The notes: generated by a model from the letters alone, not told the origin. DNA of 64,000 bases from Streptomyces sp. NBC_00285 (GCF_036174265.1 NZ_CP108055.1:434001-498000); one strand, 5' to 3'. Positions 50,110 to 59,585 are shown, counted from the stretch's first letter. Numbers and translations are program-made.

Positions 50110-50724
50110 GCCCTCTGCGGCTTCACACGCACAGAGCCCCATCACTGCATACCCACCCGGATTCAGCCGCCCCGGCCGCGACGCCTGGCTGTCCTGCCGT
50201 GTCCGTGACACTGTCAGCCGTCCAGCGTCACCGGCCGAGGAAGATGACCTGCGGCCACGAAAGCAGGCCGGAGAGTGCACAGACCCGACCGTGACGGCCC
50301 CAGGCGCCGCCAGGAGGTCGACCGCCTGAGCCGCGGGCACCAGGGCCGCTGTCGAGGACACGGGCCACGACGTCCGCCCGGTCCGGTCACAGCGCTTGCA
50401 CCTGGCGTGGACGAGTCCCCAACTCCCTTTCCCTGAAAGAGAGTTGCCACATCATCGAATGTGATCCACGTCACCATGCAGTCGCGCGTGAAGTGGTCCA
50501 TGGCGCGGGCCAGGCCTGGCATGCTCATGCATGGCTACTGGGAAGTAGCTTCCATGTGCGCGCTGTCATGAGGACAGCTGTGCCGTCCGGCCAACCCCCA
50601 CCACCAGGTGCCACCTCACGACGCGCGCCTGCTCCCTGCATGTCGTCATGGCGCCCACTCCAACACGCTCTGCCATCCCTTCCTGAAGCGCACCCTCCTG
50701 ATCACCCCTCCCGAGGACTCACGC
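50110..50724. other. Intergenic region, no supported gene
   Basis: Only shadow frames. The right end includes the ribosome-binding site of the lipoprotein gene. No strong terminator after MarR was found. Confidence 0.4.
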
Positions 50725-52203
50725 GTGCACAAGCTCAGAAGACATGCCCTGATATCGGCACTCTCGACGATCACCGTCGCGACCCTGCTGGCCACCGGCT
50801 GCTCCACCCACTCCCCCGCAACCGCCGACAAGGCAGCCGCCTCGACGGCCGAGACCCCCGCGCCCGGCGCGGCCGAGGAACACCTCGCGGTCGCCTCCGC
50901 CCCGACCGGCGGCGCCACCCCCACCGCGGTGGCCGACACGAACACCGTCGGCCAGGGCAAGGCAAAGAAATCCGCCCTGAAGGTCGCCTCCTACGACAAG
51001 AAGAGCGGCCGGGCCGTCATAGCGGCACCGCCGTCCGGCTCCCGCGCCGAACCGTCGGCTACCCCGTCAGAGACGACCAGCCCCGCTCCGGACGACACCG
51101 CCACGCCCCAGGGCACAAGCTCCGGAGCCGTGAAGCCCAAGGCCGCCGTGGCCGTCGGCGACGTCATCGCCAGCGCCCCGGCCCCCGGCGCCCCCGACGG
51201 CGTGCTGGCCAAGGTGACGGAGATCGTCGACACCGCGGCGGACGGCGGTACGACGGTCGAGACGGAACCCGCCAAGCTCAACTCCGTCCTGGGCAAGAGC
51301 GAAGCGGACGGTACGGTCCCCGTCGACCCGTCCACCCTGAAGGTCGACCCGCTCGTCCAGGGCGTGAAGGTCTCCTGGGCCAAAACCGGCGACCTCAGCT
51401 TCGGCCCCGAGGGTGCGAAGCTCCCGCTCGGCAGCCTGCGCATCGACGTGGGCGCCGCCGTGGAGACCGCGCCGGGCGCCCCCGCTTCGGCCGCCGCGTC
51501 GGTCGAGGGCTTCGTCCAGCTCGCCCCCGAGGTCGCCTTCTCGTACGACGGCTCCGGCACCGGCTCCTCGCCCGGCGGCGCGTTCCTGGGCCTGACCGGC
51601 GAGTGGGCCTCCCAGTGGCAGCTGAAGAGCCGCGCGGCCGGGGCGACCAACGGCACGCCGATCCGCATTCCCTTCGCCGCACTGCACGCCGACCCCGTGA
51701 TCCAGGTCGGCCCGGTCCCGATCGTCGTCAACCTCGACCTCGTCTGCTACTTCCAGGTGGACGCCGACGGCCGCCTCACCGTCGACGTCGAACAGGACCT
51801 CAAGGGCGACTTCCGCGTCGGCGGCAACTTCACCTGGGCCAAGGGCTGGACCGGCGTCAGCGAGTCCCACATGACCGGCGAACCCTTGAAGACGACGGTC
51901 ACCGCCACCGGCGACGTCAAAGCCGCGATGGGCGCCGAAGCGACGGTCGGCCTCTACGGCATGGTGGGTGTCACCGCCGACATGGCCCCGTACCTGCGCG
52001 CCGAAGCCGACGCGACTGCCGGGGGCTCTGCGGACGGTGCAGGCTCCGCCTCCGGCTCCTGGGCCCTGTACGGCGGCATAGACCTCACCGGCACACTGAA
52101 TCTCCAGCTCTCCATATTCGGCACACCCATCTTCCAGACGAAGATCCCCCTCGGCGCCCTGCACAAGGAGTGGCTGCTGACGAAGGGCAAAGCACACACG
52201 TAG
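50725..52203 (+). CDS. Large secreted lipoprotein, unknown function
   Basis: 492 residues starting at GTG with GAGGA seven bases upstream. A signal peptide ends in a lipobox LATGC (MHKLRRHALISALSTITVAT). A low-complexity Ala/Pro/Thr-rich segment (about 30-170) spaces it from the membrane, then a folded beta-rich domain of about 320 residues (PEVAFSYDGSGTGSS, VNLDLVCYFQVDADGRLTVD, GTLNLQLSIFGTPIFQTKI). Repeated amphipathic strands suggest a beta-barrel or beta-solenoid. I recognise no named family. Followed by a terminator. Confidence 0.8.
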   Translation: MHKLRRHALISALSTITVATLLATGCSTHSPATADKAAASTAETPAPGAAEEHLAVASAPTGGATPTAVADTNTVGQGKAKKSALKVASYDKKSGRAVIAAPPSGSRAEPSATPSETTSPAPDDTATPQGTSSGAVKPKAAVAVGDVIASAPAPGAPDGVLAKVTEIVDTAADGGTTVETEPAKLNSVLGKSEADGTVPVDPSTLKVDPLVQGVKVSWAKTGDLSFGPEGAKLPLGSLRIDVGAAVETAPGAPASAAASVEGFVQLAPEVAFSYDGSGTGSSPGGAFLGLTGEWASQWQLKSRAAGATNGTPIRIPFAALHADPVIQVGPVPIVVNLDLVCYFQVDADGRLTVDVEQDLKGDFRVGGNFTWAKGWTGVSESHMTGEPLKTTVTATGDVKAAMGAEATVGLYGMVGVTADMAPYLRAEADATAGGSADGAGSASGSWALYGGIDLTGTLNLQLSIFGTPIFQTKIPLGALHKEWLLTKGKAHT

Positions 52204-52217
52204 TGAGCCCTCCGAGA

Positions 52218-52250
52218 CGGCCGTGCCGGAGATCCTGCCCGGCACGGCCG
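52218..52250 (+). terminator. Terminator after the lipoprotein gene
   Basis: Perfect 11-bp inverted repeat CGGCCGTGCCG / CGGCACGGCCG (52218-52228 and 52240-52250), loop of 11 bases, 15 bases after the stop codon. Confidence 0.75.
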
Positions 52251-52574
52251 AGGGCAAGGCGCCCGGCTACCGGCTTCGGCCGGAGAAGCGACGCCGTGCA
52301 CCTCGGCCGCCTCGCGAGCCACGGCCACACCGACGCGGTGCCCGAGGGCGCGTCGCCCGATCACTTCCACCCCCTCGCCGCACTGCACCGCCTCACCGCA
52401 CTGCACCGTCCCGCCGGCTGACCGGCAGGCCCCAAGCCCGCCCACGGCCCGAGAGATCTTGGGGAACCCCAGCACCGCGCCGCGACGCCGCCGTGCCCAA
52501 GCGGTGACAACACCCCGACCACGCGCCGCTCGACGACCAACGACGTCTCAACACCCCCACCGAAACAGCCGGGT
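52251..52574. other. Intergenic region, nothing recognised
   Basis: About 320 bases without a supported gene. The right end leads into the leaderless promoter of the kinase unit. Confidence 0.4.
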
Positions 52575-52631
52575 TAGTCTGCGGCAATGGAGATCGTCGA
52601 GCGGTCGGCCGCCGTCGGCGTGGGGCAGTGA
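52575..52631 (+). promoter_or_regulatory. Leaderless mini-ORF and promoter coupled to the duplicated kinase
   Basis: TAGTCT (52575-52580) lies six bases before ATG 52587, the layout of a leaderless transcript. The 14-codon ORF MEIVERSAAVGVGQ ends at TGA 52629-52631, which overlaps the kinase GTG at 52628 (GTGA). Ribosomes loading on the leaderless ATG could be handed on to the kinase, which has no good ribosome-binding site of its own. Confidence 0.5.
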
Positions 52632-54634
52632 ACGGCTTCGCGGGGCAGGTGTGGGTCCTCTTCCTCGTCGCGGCGGTCTGCGCGTTGGTCTTGGTCCATC
52701 TGCTGGCCGTGCGCAGGACCGCCGGTTCCTCCCTCGCGGGAGCCGTCGTGCTCACGCTGGCCGTCGCCGCGATCCCCGCCGTACGCGGTGAACCGCCGCA
52801 CTATGTGGCGGGGGTCGCGCTGACGGCCGGTGGGGTGGTGGCGGTCGTCTGGGCGACGGGCCGCTCACGCCGGCACCGGTCGGCCCGCCGGTCCGCGCTG
52901 GCGGACTACGAGGCCGGCACGGCGGCGGTCCCGCTGTTCGCGGCGCTGGCCGAACGGGACCGGCTGGCAGCGGAGTTGCACGACGTGGCCGCGCACCGGC
53001 TGACCGGCATCGTGGTGGCCGCGGGCGCCGCGCTCAGGCTCGCCGACCGGGAACGGACCGGTGACGCACTGCGCCACGCCGACGAGGCGGGCCGGGAAGC
53101 AGTCCGCGAACTGGAGCGCCTCACCGAACTGGACGCGACCGCGGCCGGCTTCACCGAGGTCGACGCGCTGGCCGCCGCGCACTCGGTGGACTACGGGCGC
53201 ACGGTCGACACAGCGCCGGCGGGCAGTACGGACGCGGCGTACCGGGTCGTCCGGGAGGCGTTGACCAACGCGGCCCGGTACGCCGAGGGCGCGACGGTGC
53301 GCGTCCGGATCGAGCCGACGGACGGCAGGGACGAGCCCGTACGGGCCGACGACGATCACCTGTTCGTCGTCACCGTCACGGACGACGGCGGCAGAGCCGT
53401 CGAGCCGGGCCTCGGGACCGGGCGGGGTCTCGCGGGGCTGGCGGCCACGGTCACCGCGAGGGGTGGGACGTTCCGCGCGGGACCTCATGGTGAGAGAGCG
53501 GGCTGGCGTGTACGGGCCGCGCTGCCCGCGGCGACGGTTCCTCCCCTCCGCCGGTGGCCCCTGTGGCGTGGGACGGCCGCGCTCGACTACGCGCTGGTGG
53601 CCCTGGCGATCGCGCTGTCGCTCGGTGCGAGCCTCCTGACGGCCGAGGCCCCCTTCGGCGGCCCGCTGCCCGCGCTGGTGACCGTCGTGCTGTCGGGCCT
53701 GCACGCCGTGCCGCTGGCCTGGCGCTCACGGGCGCCCGGCCGCGCACTCGCGGCGGTGCTGTCGGCGCTGCTGCTGTGGTGGGCCTGCGACCGGACGGGC
53801 TGGACCCAGCCGCCGGTGAGCGACATCTTCCTGGTGTACGGGTGGGTCGAGCTGACGCTCGTCCACAGCGTCGGAGTACGTCTGCCGTGGCGCCGGGGCC
53901 TGTTCGCGCCGCTCGCCGTGGCCGCCGTGGGCGGGCTCGCGCTGGCCAGCGGCAGCGGCATCACCGGCAGCCGTACGGCGGGCTGGGCCGTACTGGCGGG
54001 CGTGCTGGCCCTCCCCGCCCTCGCCGTCTGGTCGTGGGGGCGCCGGACCGCCCGGCGGCATGAGCGGCTGCGGGCCGCCGACGCCCGGCGGCGGGTCCTG
54101 CTCGACGGGGACGCCGACGCGGCGGTGTCCGCGCAGCGTCTGCTGTTCGCCACCGGGCTGCGGGACACGGCGCTCCGGCACGCGCGGGCGGTCGTCGCCG
54201 CGGCGGAGGACGGGGACCTGCGGGGCGTGCGGGAAGAGGCCCGCGCCGGACTGACCGCTCTGCGTGACCTGTTGGCCGGGCTGCGCGCGGGGGACACCGC
54301 CGACGACGCCCCTCCGCCCACCGTCTCCGGGATCACCGCGCTGGCCGCGCGCTACGGCGCCGTCGTCCGGTACGTCGGAGCACGCCGTCCGCTGCCCGCC
54401 GCCGTGGAGGTCTTCGCGTACCGGACCGCCTCCGCGCTCATGGCCGTAGGAGTCACCATCACCGTGCGCACGCTCCCCGACGGCGTGGAGGTCTCCGGCC
54501 CGGCACCCGCCGTTCCCCTGGTGGAGCGGCGGCTGCACGCCCTCGCGGACGCCGCCGGCGGTACCCTCTCGACGACCGACCGCGGTGCGGTACGCGTATG
54601 GCTCCCGGAGGCGTTCCCATGGCGATCAGAGTGA
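52628..54634 (+). CDS. Sensor histidine kinase with tandem duplicated kinase module
   Basis: 668 residues. First half: two or three TM segments, a HisKA_3 H-box with the phospho-His in LAAELHDVAAHRLTGIVVAA, and an HATPase (VREALTNAARY, DDGGRAVEPGLGTGRGLAGL). Second half: four to five TM segments (DYALVALAIALSLGASLLTA onward) followed by a second cytoplasmic region with kinase-like shape but no His box (RLRAADARRRVLLDG) and a degenerate HATPase end. It looks like a fused, partly degenerated duplicate. The GTG 52628 overlaps a mini-ORF. It precedes and overlaps the response regulator by 16 bases. Confidence 0.85.
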   Translation: MNGFAGQVWVLFLVAAVCALVLVHLLAVRRTAGSSLAGAVVLTLAVAAIPAVRGEPPHYVAGVALTAGGVVAVVWATGRSRRHRSARRSALADYEAGTAAVPLFAALAERDRLAAELHDVAAHRLTGIVVAAGAALRLADRERTGDALRHADEAGREAVRELERLTELDATAAGFTEVDALAAAHSVDYGRTVDTAPAGSTDAAYRVVREALTNAARYAEGATVRVRIEPTDGRDEPVRADDDHLFVVTVTDDGGRAVEPGLGTGRGLAGLAATVTARGGTFRAGPHGERAGWRVRAALPAATVPPLRRWPLWRGTAALDYALVALAIALSLGASLLTAEAPFGGPLPALVTVVLSGLHAVPLAWRSRAPGRALAAVLSALLLWWACDRTGWTQPPVSDIFLVYGWVELTLVHSVGVRLPWRRGLFAPLAVAAVGGLALASGSGITGSRTAGWAVLAGVLALPALAVWSWGRRTARRHERLRAADARRRVLLDGDADAAVSAQRLLFATGLRDTALRHARAVVAAAEDGDLRGVREEARAGLTALRDLLAGLRAGDTADDAPPPTVSGITALAARYGAVVRYVGARRPLPAAVEVFAYRTASALMAVGVTITVRTLPDGVEVSGPAPAVPLVERRLHALADAAGGTLSTTDRGAVRVWLPEAFPWRSE

Positions 54635-55278
54635 CCGTCGCGGACGACCAGGCCGTCGTACGGGCCGGGATCGCGGCCATCCTCGACGCGGAACCCGACC
54701 TGTGCGTCGTCGGGCAGGCGGCGGACGGCGACACGGCGGTCGAACTCGCCCTGTCGGCGCGGCCGGACGTCGCGCTGATGGATGTCCGCATGCCGGGGAT
54801 CGGCGGTCTCGCGGCGACCGCCGCGATCACCGAACGCAGCCCCGCGACCCGTGTTCTGGTGCTCACCACCTTCGGGCTCGACGAGTACCTGTTCGCCGCG
54901 CTGCGCGCCGGGGCCGCCGGTTTCCTGCTCAAGGACGCCGAGCCGGAGCGGGTGATCGACGCGGTACGGGTGGTCCACGGGGGCGCCGCGCTGCTCGATC
55001 CCGCGGTGACCCGCAGGCTGTTCGACCGGTTCACGGACGGGCCCGATCCGCTCGACTCGGCCCGGCTCGACCTGCTCACCCCGCGCGAGACGGAGGTGCT
55101 GCGGCAGGTCGCGCGGGGACTGTCCAACGCGGAGATCGCAGCGGTGCTGGGGGTGAGTGCGCCCACCGTGAAGGACCACGTCTCCGTCCTCCTCGGCAAG
55201 CTCGGCGTACGCGACCGGGTGCAGGCGACGATCGCCGCGTACGAGACGGGGCTGATCCGCCCCGGCAGCAAGCCGTGA
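54619..55278 (+). CDS. NarL/LuxR-family response regulator
   Basis: 219 residues. The receiver domain has the acidic pocket VADDQ, the phospho-Asp in VALMDVRMPG, and Lys in GFLLKDAEPE. The C-terminal LuxR-type HTH is LTPRETEVLRQVARGLSNAE then IAAVLGVSAPTVKDHVSVLL. GGAGG lies seven bases before the ATG. The start overlaps the kinase gene, so this is the cognate partner of the duplicated kinase. Confidence 0.95.
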   Translation: MAIRVTVADDQAVVRAGIAAILDAEPDLCVVGQAADGDTAVELALSARPDVALMDVRMPGIGGLAATAAITERSPATRVLVLTTFGLDEYLFAALRAGAAGFLLKDAEPERVIDAVRVVHGGAALLDPAVTRRLFDRFTDGPDPLDSARLDLLTPRETEVLRQVARGLSNAEIAAVLGVSAPTVKDHVSVLLGKLGVRDRVQATIAAYETGLIRPGSKP

Positions 55279-55381
55279 GTGGGCACCCCGCCGTGAGGTG
55301 GGGGTGACACCCCGCCGCGGGGCGGCCCTCACACGCGGCGAAACCGTCCCTCAGCCGGACGGATCGCCCGCGTCGGCTTCC

Positions 55382-55387
55382 TAGCCT
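55382..55387 (+). promoter_or_regulatory. -10 element of a leaderless transcript
   Basis: TAGCCT is seven bases upstream of the ATG at 55395, leaving no room for a 5' leader. Confidence 0.55.
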
Positions 55388-55394
55388 CGAAGGC

Positions 55395-56660
55395 ATGTCA
55401 CGCATACTTCTCCGCCGGGTCGCCGGCGGTGTCCTGCTGTTCCTGGCGCTCTCGCTGACCCCGGCCGTAGCGGTGGCCGGTTTCCTCGCCGCGGCGTTCG
55501 TCACCGCGAGCGTGCCGGTCCTGGTCGTCGTCGGTCTGGTCTGCGGCGCTCTGACCGGCGGACTGCTGGGCCGGGCGGGGTTCGCCCTGTTCGGTCTCGA
55601 CCGCCGCCCGGCCCTGCGGGCGTCCGCGCTCCTCACGGTCGGTCTGACCGCGGCCGTCGCCGTCCTCGCTGCCGTCACCGTCCTGCGTCCGATGCCCACC
55701 ACGACGGCCGCCCCCGCCCCGCCCGGCGTGCGGTTCTGGAATCTGCCGACCGGTTCACGCATCGCCTACGTCCACGCCCCCGCGACAGGCGGGGCCAGAC
55801 CGACCCCGGTGATCTTCCTGCACGGCGGTCCCGGCACCCCCGGTGAGGGCGTCCCCACCGGGGGCCGTGAACTCGCGGCGGACGGCTTCGACGTCTACTC
55901 CTACGACCAGTTGGGCGCCGGCCGCTCCACCCGGCTGCGAGACGTCACCGGATACACCGTCGCCCGCCAGGTCGCCGACCTGGAGGCGATCCGGCGCACA
56001 CTCGGCGCCGACCGGATCATCCTCGTCGGCCAGTCCTGGGGCGGATCACTCACCGCCCAGTACCTGGCCACCCACGGCGAGCACGTCGCCAAAGCGGTCT
56101 TCACCTCACCGGGCGCGCTGTGGGGCCGTCAGTACCCCGGCTCCGAGGCCGGGGAACCCTGGCAGCGCCTCTCCCCCACGCAGAAGGCCCGGCTCGACCG
56201 ACTGGACAGCGCGCCCCGCATCATCGCGGCGAGCCTGCTCCTCCAGATCAACCCCGGCGCCGCACACGCACTGGTCGGCGACCGCGAGGTAGACCACTGG
56301 ATGCACGAAGTCGCCCTCCAGGGAAAGGACAGCACCTCGTGCAAGGACGCTCCGCCCGCCAAAGCACACGACAACCCTCAGGGCTTCTACAGCAACCAGC
56401 TGACCGTCAAGGACTTCGAGCAGCTTCCCGACCCTCGGCCCCGTCTCCGCACCCAGCGCGTCCCCTCCCTGATCATGCGAGGGGAGTGCGACTTCATCAA
56501 GCCCGCCGTGACCGCCGAGTACCAACACACCCTCACGGGCTCCGAGTTGGTGACCGTCAAGGGAGCCGGACACTCCATCTCGGGCGAACAGCCCGGCCGC
56601 TACACCGCACTGCTGCGGGCCTTCCTCCTGGACCAACGGCTGCCGGCGGGTACCGGCTGA
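55395..56660 (+). CDS. Membrane-anchored S33-type alpha/beta hydrolase (proline iminopeptidase-like)
   Basis: 421 residues. Three hydrophobic segments in the first 100 residues anchor it, the first at LLFLALSLTPAVAVAGFLAA. The hydrolase domain has the oxyanion motif FLHGGPGTPGEG, nucleophile elbow VGQSWGGS, an acidic residue in MRGECDFIKPA and His in GAGHSISGEQP. The HGGPG motif is typical of prolyl iminopeptidases. The catalytic side is probably extracytoplasmic. It follows the response regulator by 116 bases and may belong to its regulon. Confidence 0.9.
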   Translation: MSRILLRRVAGGVLLFLALSLTPAVAVAGFLAAAFVTASVPVLVVVGLVCGALTGGLLGRAGFALFGLDRRPALRASALLTVGLTAAVAVLAAVTVLRPMPTTTAAPAPPGVRFWNLPTGSRIAYVHAPATGGARPTPVIFLHGGPGTPGEGVPTGGRELAADGFDVYSYDQLGAGRSTRLRDVTGYTVARQVADLEAIRRTLGADRIILVGQSWGGSLTAQYLATHGEHVAKAVFTSPGALWGRQYPGSEAGEPWQRLSPTQKARLDRLDSAPRIIAASLLLQINPGAAHALVGDREVDHWMHEVALQGKDSTSCKDAPPAKAHDNPQGFYSNQLTVKDFEQLPDPRPRLRTQRVPSLIMRGECDFIKPAVTAEYQHTLTGSELVTVKGAGHSISGEQPGRYTALLRAFLLDQRLPAGTG

Positions 56661-56910
56661 GTCCGGAGCGGGCGCTCGAGTCGGGGGGAGCTTCGTGCGG
56701 GCCGTCGGCGCCTGTCGGTCCCCAGGATCTGCCGGGGTCCTGGAGTTCGAAGAGCGCGGGCAGGCAGGGCTTTGAGCGCCTCGGCGCGGGCCGCGGTCGC
56801 CCAGTACGAGCGCATCCGCCGGATGCTGGACTCATCGGGGGCAGGCGCGCGGGATCCACCGTATGCAGTGCACGGCGATGGGGGCGGCCTGGCGATGTGC
56901 CCGCCGCCGT

Positions 56911-57609
56911 TCAGTCCCCGGTGCTGATCAGACCGCTCTCGTAGGCGAAGATCACCGCGTGGATACGGTCGCGGAGACCGAGTTTGGTCAGGATGCGGCC
57001 GAGGTGGGTCTTGACGGTCGTTTCTCCGACGAAGAGACGCGCGGCGATCTCACGATTGGTCAACCCCCGCGCGACCAGGGCAAGGACTTCCTGTTCCCGC
57101 TCGGTGAGCGCGGCCAGACGGCTGCGCTGGGCGGGCACGGACGCGGGGGTCTGCAGGACGAAGCGGTCGACCAGGCGCCGGGTGAGTGACGGCGCCACCA
57201 TGACGTCGCCCCGCAGCACCGCCCGGACGGTCACCAGGATCTCCTCGGCGGGGGCGTCCTTGACGAGGAAACCGTTCGCGCCGGCACGCAGGGCGGCGTA
57301 GGCGTACTCGTCAAGGTCGAAGGTCGTGACGACGAGGATCCTCGGTCCATGGGGCTGTGCACAGAGGTGTTCGGTCGCGGCGAGCCCGTCCAGGCCGGGC
57401 ATGCGTACGTCCATCAGGACGAGGTCCGGCTCCAGGGCGGCCACGCCCGCGATCGCCGCATCCCCGTCGGCGGCCTCGCCCACCACGGTGAGGTCGGGCT
57501 GGCTGTCGACGACCATGCGCAGTCCCATCCGGATCAGCTCCTGGTCGTCGCAGATCAGCACCCGTGACGAAGGCGGAGCGGGAGCCGGGGCCGGGGTCGC
57601 GTCGGTCAT
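56911..57609 (-). CDS. NarL/LuxR-family response regulator
   Basis: 232 residues. Receiver: LICDDQELIR, phospho-Asp in LVLMDVRMPG, Lys in GFLVKDAPAE. HTH: LTEREQEVLALVARGLTNRE then IAARLFVGETTVKTHLGRIL. The N-terminus has an Ala/Pro-rich extension (TPAPAPAPPSS). Its ATG overlaps the kinase stop (ATGA), so it is the partner of the kinase encoded just upstream on the same strand. Targets are unknown. Confidence 0.95.
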   Translation of the reverse strand: MTDATPAPAPAPPSSRVLICDDQELIRMGLRMVVDSQPDLTVVGEAADGDAAIAGVAALEPDLVLMDVRMPGLDGLAATEHLCAQPHGPRILVVTTFDLDEYAYAALRAGANGFLVKDAPAEEILVTVRAVLRGDVMVAPSLTRRLVDRFVLQTPASVPAQRSRLAALTEREQEVLALVARGLTNREIAARLFVGETTVKTHLGRILTKLGLRDRIHAVIFAYESGLISTGD

Positions 57610-58886
57610 GGGGCCACCGGGGCGGACTCGGGTTCGGTGGGGCGAAGGGTCGCGGTGACCTGGTAGCCGCCGCCGGGTGCGGGCCCGGCGGCGACGCTCC
57701 CTCCGTACAGGGCGGTTCGCTCGCGCATGCCGGTGAGCCCGTGACCGGAGAGGAGCAGCGGAGTGGGGTGCTCGGGGGCTGCTTTCCTTCCGGCTCCGGC
57801 CGAGTTCTCCACCCGGACGCGGACCAGCCGGCCCGGCCCCTGGGTGCCGGTGTCGACCCGTACGCGGATCGTGGCGTCCGGTGGCGCGTGCTTGACGACG
57901 TTGGTCAGCGCCTCCTGCACGATGCGGTAGGTCTGCGTGGTGAGATCCGCCGGAAGGTCACCACACTCTCCGCGAAGGTCCAGCCGGGCGCGCGTGCCGC
58001 TCGTGTTGAGGCGGCCCACCAGCCGCCGAAGATCGGCCGAGAGGGACTCGCCGGCACCACCGTTTCCGGGGCCGGGGCCGGGTCCGGGGTCGCCGGCTGG
58101 GCCGTCCGTGCCGGGGGTGCGCAGCACCTCAAGCAGCCGACGCAGTTCGTCCAAGGCCTCACGGCCGGTCGAGCTGATGACGCCGAGAGTGCGGTCGACG
58201 ACCGTGGGGTCGGCGTGCCGCATCAGCCTGCCACCCTCGGCGTTCAGCACCATCACGCTCACGCTGTGCGCGAGGACGTCGTGGATCTCGCGGGCGATGC
58301 GGGCCCGCTCCTCGGCGACGGCGACCCGGGCCAGGGCGACGCGCTCCGACTGGGCGAGCGCGGCCCGTTGCTCGAACTCGGCGATGTAGGCGCGGCGGGC
58401 ACGGACGTACTCGCCGAACATCCAGCCCCCGGCCAGCAGGAGCCCCACGGCGAGCGGGGTGAGCCAGGCACCGCGGGCGCCCGGACCCCCGTAGTCCCGT
58501 TGCCAGGCGGGAACCCACAGCACAACGCAGCCTGCGGCACAGACCACCGTCGCCGCTGCGGCCCTACGCAGGCCGCGCACCGTGAGGGTGGCCAGGACCG
58601 CGGCCAGGGCGACGGCGCCGCGTCCCGGTTCCTGGCCCCACACCTGGCCGAGGTACTGCGCCCAGAACGCGGCCGTCACCAGGGCCGCGACGAGGACCGG
58701 CCGGCGGCGGCGCCACAGCAGGGGCAGCACCAGCGCGGCGTAGACCCCCGCCTGTACCCAGACCGGTTGCCAGCCCGGCTGCGGGCGGATCACCGGGGGC
58801 ACGGCCACCAGCACGAGCAGCAGGACGTCGGTCAGCCACGGATGTTCGCGCCGCAGGCGGGGCAGGGTCTCCATCAACCGTTGCAC
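57606..58886 (-). CDS. Sensor histidine kinase (HisKA_3 type)
   Basis: 426 residues with about five TM segments in the first 165 residues (LTDVLLLVLVAVPPVI is the first) and a short coiled coil into the H-box RARIAREIHDVLAHSVSVMV. The HATPase has VQEALTNVVKHAPPD and GHGLTGMRERTALYGG. A Gly/Pro-rich loop (GPGPGPGNGG) lies between. The GTG 58886 is six bases after TAGCGT (58893-58898 on the opposite strand), which suggests leaderless initiation; ATG 58874 is an alternative start. Confidence 0.93.
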   Translation of the reverse strand: MQRLMETLPRLRREHPWLTDVLLLVLVAVPPVIRPQPGWQPVWVQAGVYAALVLPLLWRRRRPVLVAALVTAAFWAQYLGQVWGQEPGRGAVALAAVLATLTVRGLRRAAAATVVCAAGCVVLWVPAWQRDYGGPGARGAWLTPLAVGLLLAGGWMFGEYVRARRAYIAEFEQRAALAQSERVALARVAVAEERARIAREIHDVLAHSVSVMVLNAEGGRLMRHADPTVVDRTLGVISSTGREALDELRRLLEVLRTPGTDGPAGDPGPGPGPGNGGAGESLSADLRRLVGRLNTSGTRARLDLRGECGDLPADLTTQTYRIVQEALTNVVKHAPPDATIRVRVDTGTQGPGRLVRVRVENSAGAGRKAAPEHPTPLLLSGHGLTGMRERTALYGGSVAAGPAPGGGYQVTATLRPTEPESAPVAP

Positions 58887-59009
58887 CGCCTCACGCTACG
58901 GCCGGGACCCGCTCCCCGGCATCGTCCTGGAGGGCGTCACCGGGTCCTCCCGCAGTCGTACGGACAGCGGCCGGGGATACGACGTGCGGCCACCCGGGGC
59001 ACTTCCACC

Positions 59010-59585
59010 ATGGCCGCCATGTCGATCACCACCGAGTTCCTCAGACGGCCCCTCATGACCGGTGCCGTGGCGGCCAGTTCACGGCGGCTGGCGTACGCGA
59101 TGACCGAGGGCATCGGCCTGGAGGGAGCCCGGCTCGTCGCCGAACTCGGTCCGGGGACCGGGGTGTTCACCGACGCGATCCTGGCCCGGCTCGCACCCGA
59201 GGCACGGCTCGTCGCCGTCGAGCTCAACCCGGTGCTCGCGGCCCGGCTGTCGGTCACCCGGCGCGACAGCCGACTGACCGTGGTCCACGGCTCGGCCGCC
59301 GACCTGGCCGCCGCGGTGGGCGGACCCGTCGACGCGGTGGTCTCCGGGCTGCCGTGGACGGTCATGCCTCACGACCGGCGTGGGCACATCCTGGACGCCG
59401 TGACCGAAGTCCTGGCACCCGGCGGCCAGTTCACCACCTTCGCCTATCTGCACGCCGCCTGGACTCCGCCCGCGCGCCGATTCACCGCCGAACTTGCCTG
59501 CCGCTTCGGCCGGCTGGAGCGTTCGAAGGCGGTGTGGGCGAACCTCCCGCCCGCCTTCGTGCACCGGGCCGCCCAGAGGACATGA
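59010..59585 (+). CDS. Phospholipid N-methyltransferase-like SAM-dependent protein
   Basis: 191 residues: FLRRPLMTGAVAASSRRLAY, VAELGPGTGVFTDAILARLA (SAM motif I), VELNPVLAARLSVTRRD and VVSGLPWTVMPHDRRGHILD. The layout matches the PmtA/KsgA-like small methyltransferases, often annotated as phospholipid N-methyltransferases or rRNA dimethyladenosine transferase-like. ATG 59010 is used; a second ATG at 59019 is close. Substrate uncertain. Confidence 0.88.
   Translation: MAAMSITTEFLRRPLMTGAVAASSRRLAYAMTEGIGLEGARLVAELGPGTGVFTDAILARLAPEARLVAVELNPVLAARLSVTRRDSRLTVVHGSAADLAAAVGGPVDAVVSGLPWTVMPHDRRGHILDAVTEVLAPGGQFTTFAYLHAAWTPPARRFTAELACRFGRLERSKAVWANLPPAFVHRAAQRT

Noticed and set aside
50493..52421. 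642-residue plus-strand ORF
   Set aside because: Arg/Pro/Gly-rich out-of-frame shadow of the lipoprotein gene.
57564..59585. 673-residue plus-strand ORF
   Set aside because: Only the end (from 59010) is a real gene; the first 480 residues are the antisense of the response regulator and kinase genes.
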